Shown: positions 39,074-48,216 of the stretch, one piece after another
Layout: each line of letters begins with the position of its first letter
Numbering within the stretch: the stretch's first letter is position 1
DNA from: Nocardioides antri
GTDB taxonomy: Bacteria > Actinomycetota > Actinomycetes > Propionibacteriales > Nocardioidaceae
Assembly (NCBI RefSeq): GCF_008373765.1
Contig: NZ_VUJW01000012.1
Coordinates: 61,505-125,504, forward strand
Length of the DNA stretch: 64,000 bases
Direction: 5' to 3'
Notes under the pieces: generated by a model
The model's database searches: none
Seen by the model: the letters and a program-made list of their open reading frames with translations, nothing else
What the model was told of the DNA's origin: nothing
Program-made: the position numbers and the translations under genes

Positions 39074-41398
39074 ATGCCCAACACGCCCGCGTTTCTGCGC
39101 AAGCCCGCCGGATGGTGGTTCGACTTCGGCGTGTGCTGTGTCGGCCTCACCCTGTTCGCCCTCGCGTTCACCCACGTGCTCGAGGACGGGATGTCCCACA
39201 CGCTGCCGGCACTCCTCGGCGCCCCACTGATCCTCGTCGTCGCCCGCTTCCCGATGGTCGTCGACAACCAGGAGGGTGGCATCGAGGTCGGGTTCGACTC
39301 GAGCATCCTGATGTTCCTGCTGTGCACGCTCGAGACCCATGACGCCCTGTTCGTGTGGTCGATCGGCGTGGTGATGACCCAACTGACCACGGGGAAGCGC
39401 TGGTCGTCGAAGGCCTTCAACATCGGCGTCGGCATCATCGCCGGGACTGTCGCCGCAGGCGTCCTGGACCTGGTCCGTGCCGACTACCTGGGGACGCCTC
39501 GCGAGCTCGCCGCGGTGATGCTGGCCGCGGTGGCCTACTTCACGACCGACTACGTGACGTCGGCCGTGTCGGTCGCGATCAGCTCCAGCACCAGCGTTCG
39601 ACGCCATCTGCTGCAGCGCGGCACCCTGCTCGCGGTCGCGTGCTTCGTGCCCTTCGACACCCTCGGCTACCTCGGCGCGGTGGTCTACCGCGCCGAGCCC
39701 AACTGGACGCTGATCCTGCTCGCCGTGCCCCTCGCGACGCTCCTGATCGCCACCCGAGCGGTGACGCGCGGTCGCGAGAACGCGCGCCGGCTGGCCGTCC
39801 TCTTCGCCGCTGCCGTGCGGGCGCAGACACTGCCGGACCGGGAACAGGTCGTGGCCGCACTGGTCGACGACGCGCGCGAGCTGTTGCACCTCCAGCGGGT
39901 GTCGCTCCGGGACACTCCCCCGAACCGGCTGGAGATCGGCGCGGAGGTCCATGACGGCGACAGCTCCCGCTGGCTGGTCGCGCGGGCGCTGGAACGGGCC
40001 CGGTCGACGATCGCCGCGGACGAGCAGGCGCTCCAGGCGCTGGCGGCAGTCGCGTCGGACGCGTTCGCCCGGCTCCGGCTGACCGAGGAGATGGTGCACG
40101 TCGCCCGGCACGACCCGCTCACCGACCTCCCCAACCGGGGCATCCTGCTGGACCGGCTGACCCACGCCCAGCAGCTCGCGCGGAGGCGTGGCTCGAGCGT
40201 CGCACTGCTGTTCATCGACCTGGACGGATTCAAGCCCGTGAACGACCGCTACGGACATGCGGCCGGCGACACCGTGCTGGTCGAGCTGGCCGGCCGGCTG
40301 CGGTCGTGCGTCCGTGAGGCGGACACGGTGGCCCGGCTGGGTGGCGACGAGTTCGCCGTCCTGTTCGAGGACGCCGACGACGCCGCCGTCGAACAGGTGT
40401 GGGAGCGGGTGCTCGCAGCGGTGCGGGACGGTGTGTTCGTGTCCGGACAGCGGGTGCGGCTGAGCGCCAGCGCCGGCATCGCGTGGAACGCGCCGACCGA
40501 CGATGCCGAGGGACTGCTGCGCAAGGCCGACCTGGCCATGTACGAGGCCAAGGCTCGCGGAAAGGCCGCGGTCGTCGTGTACGAGGACGCGATCGGTCGC
40601 TCTCGTCTCGATCGGCTGGTGATGGTCGACGACCTGCGAGGTGCGGTCCGCCGACGGGAGATCGAGGTGGTCTACCAGCCGATCGTCGCCGCCGACAGCG
40701 GACGGATCGTCGCCGCGGAGGCCCTCGCGCGGTGGCGCCACGACGGCACTCCCGTGTCACCGGAGCTCTTCATCGGCATCGCCGAGGAGAGCGGCCTGAT
40801 CACCGACCTCGGCGAGGTCGTCCTCACCACGGTGGCGTCCGACACCGCGGCGCTCCGGGCGGTGGCCGGCGCGTCGGTCGGCATGGCGGTCAACATCTCG
40901 GCCGTGCAGCTCCGGGCGCGGGGCTTCGTGGACGGCGTCGCACGAGCAGCGGCCGCCATGGGTGGCGCCGACCTGACCCTGGAGATCACCGAGCGACAAG
41001 GGATCGACCTCGACCCGGTCGTCCTCGACGCGATGCGTGAGATCTCGGCGATGGGCGTCCGGTTCGCCATCGACGACTTCGGTGTCGGGTTCTCGTCGAT
41101 CAGCTACCTCGCCGACCTACCGGTGCACATCATCAAGGTCGACGCGTCGCTGTCCCAGGCCATCGACACCGACGAGCGCGCGAGCGTGCTCCTCCGGTCG
41201 GTGACGCTCATCGGCCAGTCCCTCGGCCTGGACGTGGTGGTCGAGGGCATCGAGCGAGAGTCGCAGCTCGCCGTACTGCGTGAGCAGACGGAGGCCCAGT
41301 ACGTGCAGGGATACCTGCTCTACCGGCCGATGCCACTGGACGAGCTGCTGACGGCCGTGCGCGCCGACCGGGCCGCTGCCGGGCTCCCCGTGGCCTGA
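39074..41398 (+). CDS. Bifunctional diguanylate cyclase/phosphodiesterase with membrane sensor
   Basis: This 774-residue cyclic-di-GMP enzyme has an N-terminal multi-helix membrane region (residues 10-235). A short GAF-like segment follows (to about 340). Then comes a GGDEF domain with intact active site RLGGDEFAVLF near 423 and a product-inhibition I-site RxxD 5 residues upstream (READ). The EAL domain has AAEALARW near 549, NISAVQL, LEITE, IDDFGVGFSS, HIIKVD and VVEGIE. Both catalytic sets are complete, so both activities are possible. ATG 39074 is chosen because GGGGAG lies 9 nt upstream; a TTG at 39065 is possible. Confidence 0.92.
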   Translation: MPNTPAFLRKPAGWWFDFGVCCVGLTLFALAFTHVLEDGMSHTLPALLGAPLILVVARFPMVVDNQEGGIEVGFDSSILMFLLCTLETHDALFVWSIGVVMTQLTTGKRWSSKAFNIGVGIIAGTVAAGVLDLVRADYLGTPRELAAVMLAAVAYFTTDYVTSAVSVAISSSTSVRRHLLQRGTLLAVACFVPFDTLGYLGAVVYRAEPNWTLILLAVPLATLLIATRAVTRGRENARRLAVLFAAAVRAQTLPDREQVVAALVDDARELLHLQRVSLRDTPPNRLEIGAEVHDGDSSRWLVARALERARSTIAADEQALQALAAVASDAFARLRLTEEMVHVARHDPLTDLPNRGILLDRLTHAQQLARRRGSSVALLFIDLDGFKPVNDRYGHAAGDTVLVELAGRLRSCVREADTVARLGGDEFAVLFEDADDAAVEQVWERVLAAVRDGVFVSGQRVRLSASAGIAWNAPTDDAEGLLRKADLAMYEAKARGKAAVVVYEDAIGRSRLDRLVMVDDLRGAVRRREIEVVYQPIVAADSGRIVAAEALARWRHDGTPVSPELFIGIAEESGLITDLGEVVLTTVASDTAALRAVAGASVGMAVNISAVQLRARGFVDGVARAAAAMGGADLTLEITERQGIDLDPVVLDAMREISAMGVRFAIDDFGVGFSSISYLADLPVHIIKVDASLSQAIDTDERASVLLRSVTLIGQSLGLDVVVEGIERESQLAVLREQTEAQYVQGYLLYRPMPLDELLTAVRADRAAAGLPVA

Positions 41399-41413
41399 CG
41401 TCCCGCAAATGCG

Positions 41414-41457
41414 AGACGTCCGACGGCCGGTGACAGGTCACCGACCATCGGACGTCT
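41414..41457. terminator. Bidirectional nested-hairpin terminator
   Basis: AGACGTCCGA (41414-41423) pairs with TCGGACGTCT (41448-41457), and inside it GGTGAC pairs with GTCACC. It lies between the convergent GGDEF-EAL and RTKEE genes. Confidence 0.7.
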
Positions 41458-41481
41458 TCGAAAGCCGTCGTGAGCGAAGGC

Positions 41482-41706
41482 TCACTCCTCCTTGGTGCGG
41501 AGTGCGGCGTCCCGCTCCTCCTTGGTGCGCGCCGGGTGGACGCGCTCCTCCTTGGTGCGCGCGTCGTCGCTCGTGCTCTGCACGACCGTCGTGGTCTCGG
41601 CGACCGCCGTGGCGTCGTCGGCCGCGTGCGCGCCCGTCGCCGTGAACGTCGCAAGGCCGAACGCGACCGCAGCGATCCCACCGGTGATACGTCGGGGCAT
41701 GCCCAT
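41482..41706 (-). CDS. Small secreted protein with three RTKEE repeats
   Basis: This 74-residue precursor has a clear signal peptide (PRRITGGIAAVAFGLATFTATGAHA, cleavage probably after AHA). The mature peptide is about 47 residues: an acidic start (ADDATAVAETTTVVQSTSDD) and then ARTKEERVHPARTKEERDAA and a final LRTKEE. RTKEE therefore occurs three times at 9-10-residue spacing, and the DNA repeats TCCTCCTTGGTGCG. GGGAGG precedes the ATG. No family is known to me. Charge pattern and repeats suggest a helical extracellular peptide or wall-associated protein. Confidence 0.72.
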   Translation of the reverse strand: MGMPRRITGGIAAVAFGLATFTATGAHAADDATAVAETTTVVQSTSDDARTKEERVHPARTKEERDAALRTKEE

Positions 41707-41901
41707 GTGAGTCCCTCCCAAAATGTCGTCAGCGCCCGTAGGCGCCGGGACTCTCCCTAGTCCGGTTGAAACGTTAGCGGTGCGGGCGCCCGGGCGTCTC
41801 GGATTCGCGGGAACTCCTGATCCGATCGTTTCAGGTCGTCCGCACGGCGGCGCTGCAGGATCACCGACCCCTACCTGTGAGGGTCCAGCGGTGCGACACT
41901 G

Positions 41902-43176
41902 GTGCAGGTGCGGCACCGCCGGATCCGTCTGCTGTGCGCCGTCCTGGTCGCGACGGGCCTCGGCGTCGTACCGTCAGCGGCCGCAGCCGCCGCCGGCGAC
42001 CTCGACCCGGGCTTCAGCGGCGACGGCGTCCACGTCGACCCGGCCGACGGCGTGATCGGGCCGTCGGTCGAGGTCCAGGAGGACGGCAAGATCGTCGTCG
42101 CCGGGTTCGGCCCCGCTGGCGGCGTCGTCCAGCGGTTCCTGCCGAGTGGCGCGCCCGACCTCTCGTTCGGCGGCGACGGCGAGGTGGTGGCCGACTTCGG
42201 CGCCCCCACCGAGATCTGGGGCATGGCCGTGCAGGCCGACGGCCGGATCGTGATCGCCGGGACCAGCGCGGTGCCCGCCGACGCCGACGACTCGGACCTC
42301 GCGATCGCTCGCTACACGGCGAGCGGCGCGCTCGACACGACGTTCCGGGGCGACGGCATCGCCCGCCTCGACCTCGGCTTCCGGGACGGGGCCCACGCCG
42401 TCGCCGCCACGCCGGACGGGAAGATCCTGGTGGCGGGACGGTCCCAGGTCGGCGGCGGGTTCGACTTCCTGGTCGCCCGGTTCACGGCGACCGGGGCCCT
42501 CGACGGTGCGTTCAGCGGCGACGGGCGCGTGACCGTCGGGTTCGGCGGGGTCGCGGACGAGGCGATGGACGTCGAGGTCCAGGCGGACGGCAAGGTGGTC
42601 GTGGCCGGGCGGACCGACGCCGGCGGCACGGCCGACCACGACTTCGCCGTCGCGCGGCTCAGGAGCGGCGGCGCGCTCGACCACGGCTTCCACCTCGACG
42701 GCAAGGTCACCACCGACTTCGGCGGCTCGGACAAGGCGGCAGGCCTCGCGCTCCGGCCGGACGGCAGGCTGGTGGTCGCCGGCTGGCGCGTCGGCGGCGG
42801 CTCCGACTTCGCGCTCGCCCGCTACACCGCGGCCGGAGAGCTCGACACCTCGTTCCACGGCGACGGCCGGCTGACGACGGCGTTCGGGGCGACGTACGAC
42901 TATGCCAAGGACGTGGCGATCCAGCCGGACGGACGGATCGTGGTCGTCGGGTCCGCACGGGTGAGTCCGGTCGGCGACGGCGACTTCGCCCTCGCCCGCT
43001 ACCGCCCGAGCGGGGCGCTCGACAGCAGCTTCGGCGACGGCGGTCGGGTCGAGACGGACGTCAGCGGGTACGACAGCCTCGGCAGCCTCGCCCTGCAGGA
43101 CGACGGCCGGATCGTCGTCTCCGGCGCCACCGGCGACGACGGCAGCCGCCACCTCGTCGTCGCGCGCTACCAGTGA
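41902..43176 (+). CDS. Secreted delta-60 repeat protein
   Basis: This 424-residue exported protein has a signal peptide (RLLCAVLVATGLGVVPSAAA). The rest is about seven delta-60 repeats of roughly 55 residues. Each reads like LDxxFxGDGxxxxxF followed by AxxxQxDGKIVVAG and DFAxARYxxxGALD, for example AIQPDGRIVVVGSA and DFALARYRPSGALD. Such repeats fold as beta-propeller-like blades. The proteins are usually surface-exposed, with no enzyme activity shown. The GTG at 41902 or 41908 is the start. Confidence 0.85.
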   Translation: MQVRHRRIRLLCAVLVATGLGVVPSAAAAAAGDLDPGFSGDGVHVDPADGVIGPSVEVQEDGKIVVAGFGPAGGVVQRFLPSGAPDLSFGGDGEVVADFGAPTEIWGMAVQADGRIVIAGTSAVPADADDSDLAIARYTASGALDTTFRGDGIARLDLGFRDGAHAVAATPDGKILVAGRSQVGGGFDFLVARFTATGALDGAFSGDGRVTVGFGGVADEAMDVEVQADGKVVVAGRTDAGGTADHDFAVARLRSGGALDHGFHLDGKVTTDFGGSDKAAGLALRPDGRLVVAGWRVGGGSDFALARYTAAGELDTSFHGDGRLTTAFGATYDYAKDVAIQPDGRIVVVGSARVSPVGDGDFALARYRPSGALDSSFGDGGRVETDVSGYDSLGSLALQDDGRIVVSGATGDDGSRHLVVARYQ

Positions 43177-43183
43177 ACGACAC

Positions 43184-43219
43184 GAGGGGCCGCGCACTCT
43201 CGTGAGCGCGAGACCCCTC
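43184..43219. terminator. Terminator between convergent delta-60 and M4 genes
   Basis: GAGGGG (43184-43189) pairs with CCCCTC (43214-43219), with CGCGC/GCGCG pairing inside. Confidence 0.55.
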
Positions 43220-43234
43220 CGTGCCGGACTCTCC

Positions 43235-45544
43235 TCAGGGGGCGGTGATGGTCACGGCGAAGTCGTCCACCTTGAAGCTGGTGGCCAGGGAGCCGTCCTC
43301 ATCGCTCCAGAACGACAGGTTGACGTTCTTGCCCGAGAAGGCCGCCGGGATCACCCTCGTCTTCTTCACCCAGGTGTTGGTGGCGTCCACGTTGCTGAGG
43401 GTCATCAGTGTCGCGTTGCCGGCCTTGGCAGTCCAGGTGTCCCACGCCGTGGTCCCACTCTCGTCCGTGGAGATGTTGATCCAGAACGTGAGCGTGGCCT
43501 TGCACCCCGCGGGGATCCGGACGGTCTGCGAGATCGACTCCTCGACCGCGTCTCCCCAACCGCCCATCCAGGCGTACCTCAGCCCGCTGTGCGGGGTGTC
43601 GCCGAACAGCATGCCGCCGTAGAGGTTCCACGGCGCCGGCACCGCATTCTCGAACCCCGGGTTGCCGAGACGCTGGCCGGAGCAGGCCGGAGCGACGGAG
43701 CCCTTGACCGCGAGCGTGAACCACGCCCGCCCGATCCGCCCGACGTTGTCGGTCGCGGTCACCTGGACGACGTAGCTGCCCGTGGTCTCGTGGGCGAGCG
43801 AGCCGGAGACCTGGCCCGCCGGGCTCATCGTGAGACCCGCGGGCAGTCCGGTGGCCGACCAGGTGTACGGCGTCGTGCCGCCGGTCGCGGTCATGGTGAA
43901 GGGCGAGATCGTCGTCCCGGCCGTGAAGGTGCGTGACGTGGCGTTGGTGACCTTCACCGCGCCCTGGTTGACCACGCAGGTGGCCTCGCCGGCCATCGCC
44001 GGCACCGACACCGCGTTCCAGGCCGCCTTGACCCGGTTGAACTCGAGGCAGGAGGTCTGCCCGTACAGCTCACGGGCGGCGATCAGGGTCCACTTCCGGT
44101 AGTTCTTGTACGACGACGCGGAGGTCTTCATCAGCATCGCGGTGTACATGATCTTCATCGTCTTCGAGACGCCGATGCCCGTGACCGCCTGGCCGTTGCA
44201 GGTCGGGCTCGCCGGCTGTCCGGCGGCGTTGCTGCCGATGGCGGCCAGGTAGAACCAGTGGTTGCCCGGGCCCGCTGCCGCGTGCACCTCCATCGTGTCG
44301 ACGGCGGCGGAGTAGCAGTTCGGGTCACCGACCATCGACGGGTTGTACATGTTGCGGATCGGACCCTCTCCGACGAGGTTGATCTCCTCGCCGACGAGGA
44401 AGTCGCGCTGGTCGTAGGGCGCCGGCTGGTTGTCGAAGTACTCCGTCGACGCGCCGAACGTGTCGCCGACGAACTCAGAGGTGCCGTTGTTCGAGATGCC
44501 GCCCGGCGTGCGGTCGTCGACGCCGTGGCCGTACTCGTGGGCGACCACGTCGACCGAGGTGATCCACTCCCCCGCCTCGTTGTACCCGTACTGGGTCTGG
44601 CTGCCGTCGTAGAAGGCGTTGAGGTCGTCGAGGCCCACCCGCATCGGAAGCCAGCCGCCCATGCCGTCCATCCCGTTGCGGCCGAGCCAGCCCTTCATCA
44701 TCAGGTCCATCTGCTGCGCGCCGTAGAGCGCGTCGACGCAGCCGGTCTCACGGTTGGTCGTGACGCCGTTGCCCCACTGGTCGTCCGCGCCGCTGAACGT
44801 GGTGTTGGTGGCCGAGTCCTGACAGGTCAGCGTGCTCGCGCCCGGCGTCGTCATGTAGTACGTCGTGCCGACCTTCGTCGTCCTGAGCGGCACGGGGTTC
44901 GGGCCGGAGTAGCCCGCCTGGCCGTCGCCCGCGTGGACGTTCTCCTTGGTCTCCAGCACCTGACCGCTGTCGGCGTCGACGTAGACGTCGAGCTGCGAGG
45001 GATGGCCGCCGCGGCGGCCCGTCGCGGTGGTCTTCCAAGCCAGGTCGGACCGGTCGCCACGCTGCAGGACGACCAGCCGGGTCCCGCTCAGGCGTGCGTT
45101 GTTGACCTTCGCCGCCGCCTTGCTGCGGGCCGCCGTCGTCGCCACGGACGGCTTGACGTCCGGCAGGCTGACCTCGTCGGTCTGCGCGACACTGGCGTGG
45201 ACGACGTTGCCGTCGCCGTCGACGACGATGACGAAGTCGCCGCCCACGACGGGGAGGCCACGGTAGGTGCGCTCGAACGGGACGAAGCGCAGCTGGTCCG
45301 ACCTCAGGGTCGGCTTCGCGTGCACCTTGTCGTGACGACTCAGGTGCAGCTGCGGGGCGCGCGCCGCGATGACCTCGTCGGCCGCGGCGCGTGCGTCCGC
45401 GTCGCGGTCGACGGTCTTGGTCGGGATCGGGTTCGACGGCGGCGTCTTCGGGTCGTCCGCAGAGGCAGACCCGCCCGGCAGGACCGCGAGCGCGGCCGTG
45501 GCAACGAGGATCGTCGAGGTGACGAGGGAGCGGCTGAGCAGCAT
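43235..45544 (-). CDS. Secreted M4 (thermolysin-type) metalloprotease, paralogue 1
   Basis: This 769-residue secreted zinc endopeptidase has a signal peptide (residues 8-30). FTP/PepSY-type propeptide regions follow to about residue 200 (RFVPFERTYRGLPVVGGDFV, LDVYVDADSGQVLETKENVH). The M4 catalytic domain has HEYGH near residue 336 and the third zinc Glu in NGTSEFVGDTFG about 20 residues later. The M4 C-terminal domain follows. After that come an Ig-like putative sugar-binding segment (GTTPYTWSATGLPAGLTMSP) and a terminal beta domain (GNPGFENAVPAPWNLYGGM). The C-terminal modules are absent from thermolysin. It is a tandem paralogue of the gene at 45804. Confidence 0.92.
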   Translation of the reverse strand: MLLSRSLVTSTILVATAALAVLPGGSASADDPKTPPSNPIPTKTVDRDADARAAADEVIAARAPQLHLSRHDKVHAKPTLRSDQLRFVPFERTYRGLPVVGGDFVIVVDGDGNVVHASVAQTDEVSLPDVKPSVATTAARSKAAAKVNNARLSGTRLVVLQRGDRSDLAWKTTATGRRGGHPSQLDVYVDADSGQVLETKENVHAGDGQAGYSGPNPVPLRTTKVGTTYYMTTPGASTLTCQDSATNTTFSGADDQWGNGVTTNRETGCVDALYGAQQMDLMMKGWLGRNGMDGMGGWLPMRVGLDDLNAFYDGSQTQYGYNEAGEWITSVDVVAHEYGHGVDDRTPGGISNNGTSEFVGDTFGASTEYFDNQPAPYDQRDFLVGEEINLVGEGPIRNMYNPSMVGDPNCYSAAVDTMEVHAAAGPGNHWFYLAAIGSNAAGQPASPTCNGQAVTGIGVSKTMKIMYTAMLMKTSASSYKNYRKWTLIAARELYGQTSCLEFNRVKAAWNAVSVPAMAGEATCVVNQGAVKVTNATSRTFTAGTTISPFTMTATGGTTPYTWSATGLPAGLTMSPAGQVSGSLAHETTGSYVVQVTATDNVGRIGRAWFTLAVKGSVAPACSGQRLGNPGFENAVPAPWNLYGGMLFGDTPHSGLRYAWMGGWGDAVEESISQTVRIPAGCKATLTFWINISTDESGTTAWDTWTAKAGNATLMTLSNVDATNTWVKKTRVIPAAFSGKNVNLSFWSDEDGSLATSFKVDDFAVTITAP

Positions 45545-45618
45545 CCCGGCATCGTCACACCGTCGCCCACCGGCGTCCCCGAAACCGCGGAAATTTCATC
45601 CTCGAGGTGGAGGGGTAC

Positions 45619-45660
45619 GGGGAGGGGATGCGCGCTGTGGGGGACACGCAACCCCTCCCC
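45619..45660. terminator. G/C-rich inverted repeat between the M4 paralogues
   Basis: GGGGAGGGG (45619-45627) and CCCCTCCCC (45652-45660) are perfect 9-bp arms in the 259-bp gap between the two protease genes. This may terminate paralogue 2 and insulate paralogue 1. The rest of the gap holds no gene. Confidence 0.4.
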
Positions 45661-45803
45661 TGCCCGGCCCGAGCGGTCACCGTGCAGGAGTGGTCGTCAC
45701 CGCGGCCGTCGAGTACGTCGCGGGGCCTGCATGCTCGATGGTCCCCGCCCCCGTCGCGCGCCGCAGGCGAATGCCCGTACTGCTGGCTAAATTTGAGGAA
45801 CCG

Positions 45804-48131
45804 TCATGGCACGGGGGTGATCGTGACCGCGACGTCGTCGACGTACCACGACGTCCGGTTCATCGCGTTCTCCTGCGAGGTCCAGGACAGCGTCACGGTC
45901 CGGCCGGCGAAGAACGCGGGGAGGACCTTGGTGACCTGGACGTAGCTGTTCGCGCACGGCGACAGGCAGGCATCGAGGTTGCTCCGGGTGAGCAGGGTGT
46001 AGCTGTTGGCCCTCACCGTGAGCGTGTCGAGCGCCTCAGGCGCTGCCTCGTCGGTCCTCGACGACACGTAGAACGTCAGCGTGGCCCGGCAGCCTTCGGG
46101 GATCCGCACCTCCTGCGACATCGTGTCGGACCCGGCCACGCCCATGCCACCCATCACCACGTGGTTCAGCCCCGAGCGGCTCGTGAACCTGGTCCCCTCA
46201 TAAAGCCAGGGCGGCATGTTCCACGGCGCCCGCGTCTGGTTCTCGAACCCCGCGTTGCCGAGGCGCTGTCCGGTGCAGAAGGGCGACGGCGACCCGTTCA
46301 CCGTCATGGTGAAGGACCCGCGGGCGATCTGGCCGGCCTGGTCGATGGCGGTCACGGTGACGACGTAGCTCCCGGCGGTGTCGGTGCCGAGCGAGCCGTC
46401 GACCTCACCGGTGTTGCTGCCGATCGTCAGGCCGGCAGGCAGGCCCGAGGCGGACCACGCATAGGGCCCCGTGCCGCCGGTCGCCGTCATCGTGAAGGGG
46501 AAGATCGTCGTGCCCGCGGTGGCGGTGCGCGAGGTGGCATTCGTCACCCGCAGGGTGTCCTGGCCCGGCGTGCAGGTGCCCTCACCCGGCTGCGCGGGCA
46601 CCGAAACGGCGTTCCAGGCGGCCTTGACCCGGTTGAACTCCACGCAGCTGGACGCGCCGTAGAGCTGGCGGGCCGCGATGAGCGTCCACTGGCGGTACAT
46701 GGGGTACGACGACGCCGACGTCTTCATCAGCATCGCGGTGTACATGATCTTCATCAGCTTGGGGACGCCGATCCCGTGGACCCGTGCCCCGTTGCAGGTG
46801 GGGCTCTGCGGCTGGCCGGCGGCGTTGCTGCCGATCGCCGCCAGGTAGAACCAGTGGTTGCCCGGGCCGGCGGCGGAGTGGACCCCGGTCAGCTCCGGGT
46901 TGCCGACCGTGGCGGAGTAGCAGCTGGGGTCGTTCTCCAGCGACGGGTCGTGCATGTTCCTGATCTCCCCGGTGCCGTCGAAGTCGACCTGCTCCCCGAT
47001 CAGGAAGTCGCGCGTGTCGTACGGCGCAGGCTGGTTGTCGAACCACTCCGTCGCCGTGCCGAACACGTCGGCCACGAACTCGGAGGTGTTGCCATTGGAG
47101 ATCCCACCGGGCGTGTGGTCGTCGATCCCGTGGCCGTACTCGTGGGCGACGATGTCGATCGCGGAGAGCCACTGGCCGCTGGTGTTGTGTCCGATCTGCA
47201 CCTGGGTGCCGTCGTAGTAGGCGTTCACGTCGTCGATCCCGACCTTGATCGGGAGCCAGTCACCCATGGCGTCCATGCCGTCGCGCCCCAGCCAGCGGGA
47301 CAGCATCAGCTTCATCTGCTGCGCGCCGTAGAGCGCGTCGACGCAGCCCGTCTCCTTCGACGCGGGGTTGCCGTTGCCCCAGACGTCGTCGGGACCGGTG
47401 AACGTCCGGTTCGTCGCCGAGTCCTGGCAGGTGAGCGTGGTCGCGCCCGGGGTGGTCATCGCGTAGGTCGGGCCGGTGCGGAGGGTGTCGATCCTGACGG
47501 GCGCGGGGCCGGACCACCCGGGGTTGCCCTCGCCGTGCTGCACGTTCTCGCTCGTCTCGAGGACCTGGCCGCTGTCGGCGTCGACGTAGACGTCGAGCCG
47601 GGACGGCTCACCGTCGCGGCGCCCGCTGGCGGTGGTCCGCCACGCCAGGTCGGACCGGTCGCCGCGCTGCAGGACGACCAGCCGGCTGCGGCCCAGTCTC
47701 GCGCGCGTGACCTTCGCCGCCGACTTCGTCCGCGCCACCGGGGCGGCCACCGACGGAACCACGTCGGGCAGCTGCACCTCGTCGGTCTGCGCCACGCTGA
47801 GGTGGACCACGTCGCCGGCTCCGTCGACCACGACCACGAAGTCGCCGCCGACGACCGGGAGGCCGCGGTGGGTCCGCTCGTAGGGCACGAACCGCAGGTC
47901 GTCCGACCGCAGCGTCGGCTTGGCGTGCACCGCATCATGCGGGCCGAGGTGGAGCTGCGGCGCACGCGCCGCGACGACCTCGTCCGCCGCGGCACGCGCG
48001 GTCGGAGGAGGGTCCGACACGGTCGGTGCAGCAGGTGCGGTCGGGTCGGCTGCAGCAGGACCGTGCGGGACCACTGCGAGCGCGGCCGCGGTGGCGAGGA
48101 CGGACGCCGCCCCGAGATTGCGAAGGTTCAC
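45804..48131 (-). CDS. Secreted M4 metalloprotease, paralogue 2
   Basis: This 775-residue protein has the same layout as the downstream paralogue: signal peptide (GAASVLATAAALAVV), propeptide (YERTHRGLPVVGGDFVVVVD), catalytic domain with HEYGH near residue 330 and NGNTSEFVADVFG, Ig-like segment (GTGPYAWSASGLPAGLTIGS) and terminal beta domain (GNAGFENQTRAPWNMPPWLY). Long identical stretches with paralogue 1 (CVDALYGAQQM, GPGNHWFYLAAIGSNAAGQP, MLMKTSASSY) show tandem duplication. The propeptide and terminal domains diverge most. It starts with GTG. Confidence 0.92.
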   Translation of the reverse strand: MNLRNLGAASVLATAAALAVVPHGPAAADPTAPAAPTVSDPPPTARAAADEVVAARAPQLHLGPHDAVHAKPTLRSDDLRFVPYERTHRGLPVVGGDFVVVVDGAGDVVHLSVAQTDEVQLPDVVPSVAAPVARTKSAAKVTRARLGRSRLVVLQRGDRSDLAWRTTASGRRDGEPSRLDVYVDADSGQVLETSENVQHGEGNPGWSGPAPVRIDTLRTGPTYAMTTPGATTLTCQDSATNRTFTGPDDVWGNGNPASKETGCVDALYGAQQMKLMLSRWLGRDGMDAMGDWLPIKVGIDDVNAYYDGTQVQIGHNTSGQWLSAIDIVAHEYGHGIDDHTPGGISNGNTSEFVADVFGTATEWFDNQPAPYDTRDFLIGEQVDFDGTGEIRNMHDPSLENDPSCYSATVGNPELTGVHSAAGPGNHWFYLAAIGSNAAGQPQSPTCNGARVHGIGVPKLMKIMYTAMLMKTSASSYPMYRQWTLIAARQLYGASSCVEFNRVKAAWNAVSVPAQPGEGTCTPGQDTLRVTNATSRTATAGTTIFPFTMTATGGTGPYAWSASGLPAGLTIGSNTGEVDGSLGTDTAGSYVVTVTAIDQAGQIARGSFTMTVNGSPSPFCTGQRLGNAGFENQTRAPWNMPPWLYEGTRFTSRSGLNHVVMGGMGVAGSDTMSQEVRIPEGCRATLTFYVSSRTDEAAPEALDTLTVRANSYTLLTRSNLDACLSPCANSYVQVTKVLPAFFAGRTVTLSWTSQENAMNRTSWYVDDVAVTITPVP

Positions 48132-48216
48132 GTTTCAACTATCTGCGATGCGCACAAATCTCGCAGAGAAACGACGAACCGACCCCGGATCTTGCGGGGG
48201 AATTTACTTCCGGCGC

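Noticed and set aside
41766-41833. TGAAACG/CGTTTCA inverted pair upstream of the RTKEE and delta-60 genes as an ECF-sigma site
   Set aside because: The arms are 54 bp apart and no matching second promoter element is seen.
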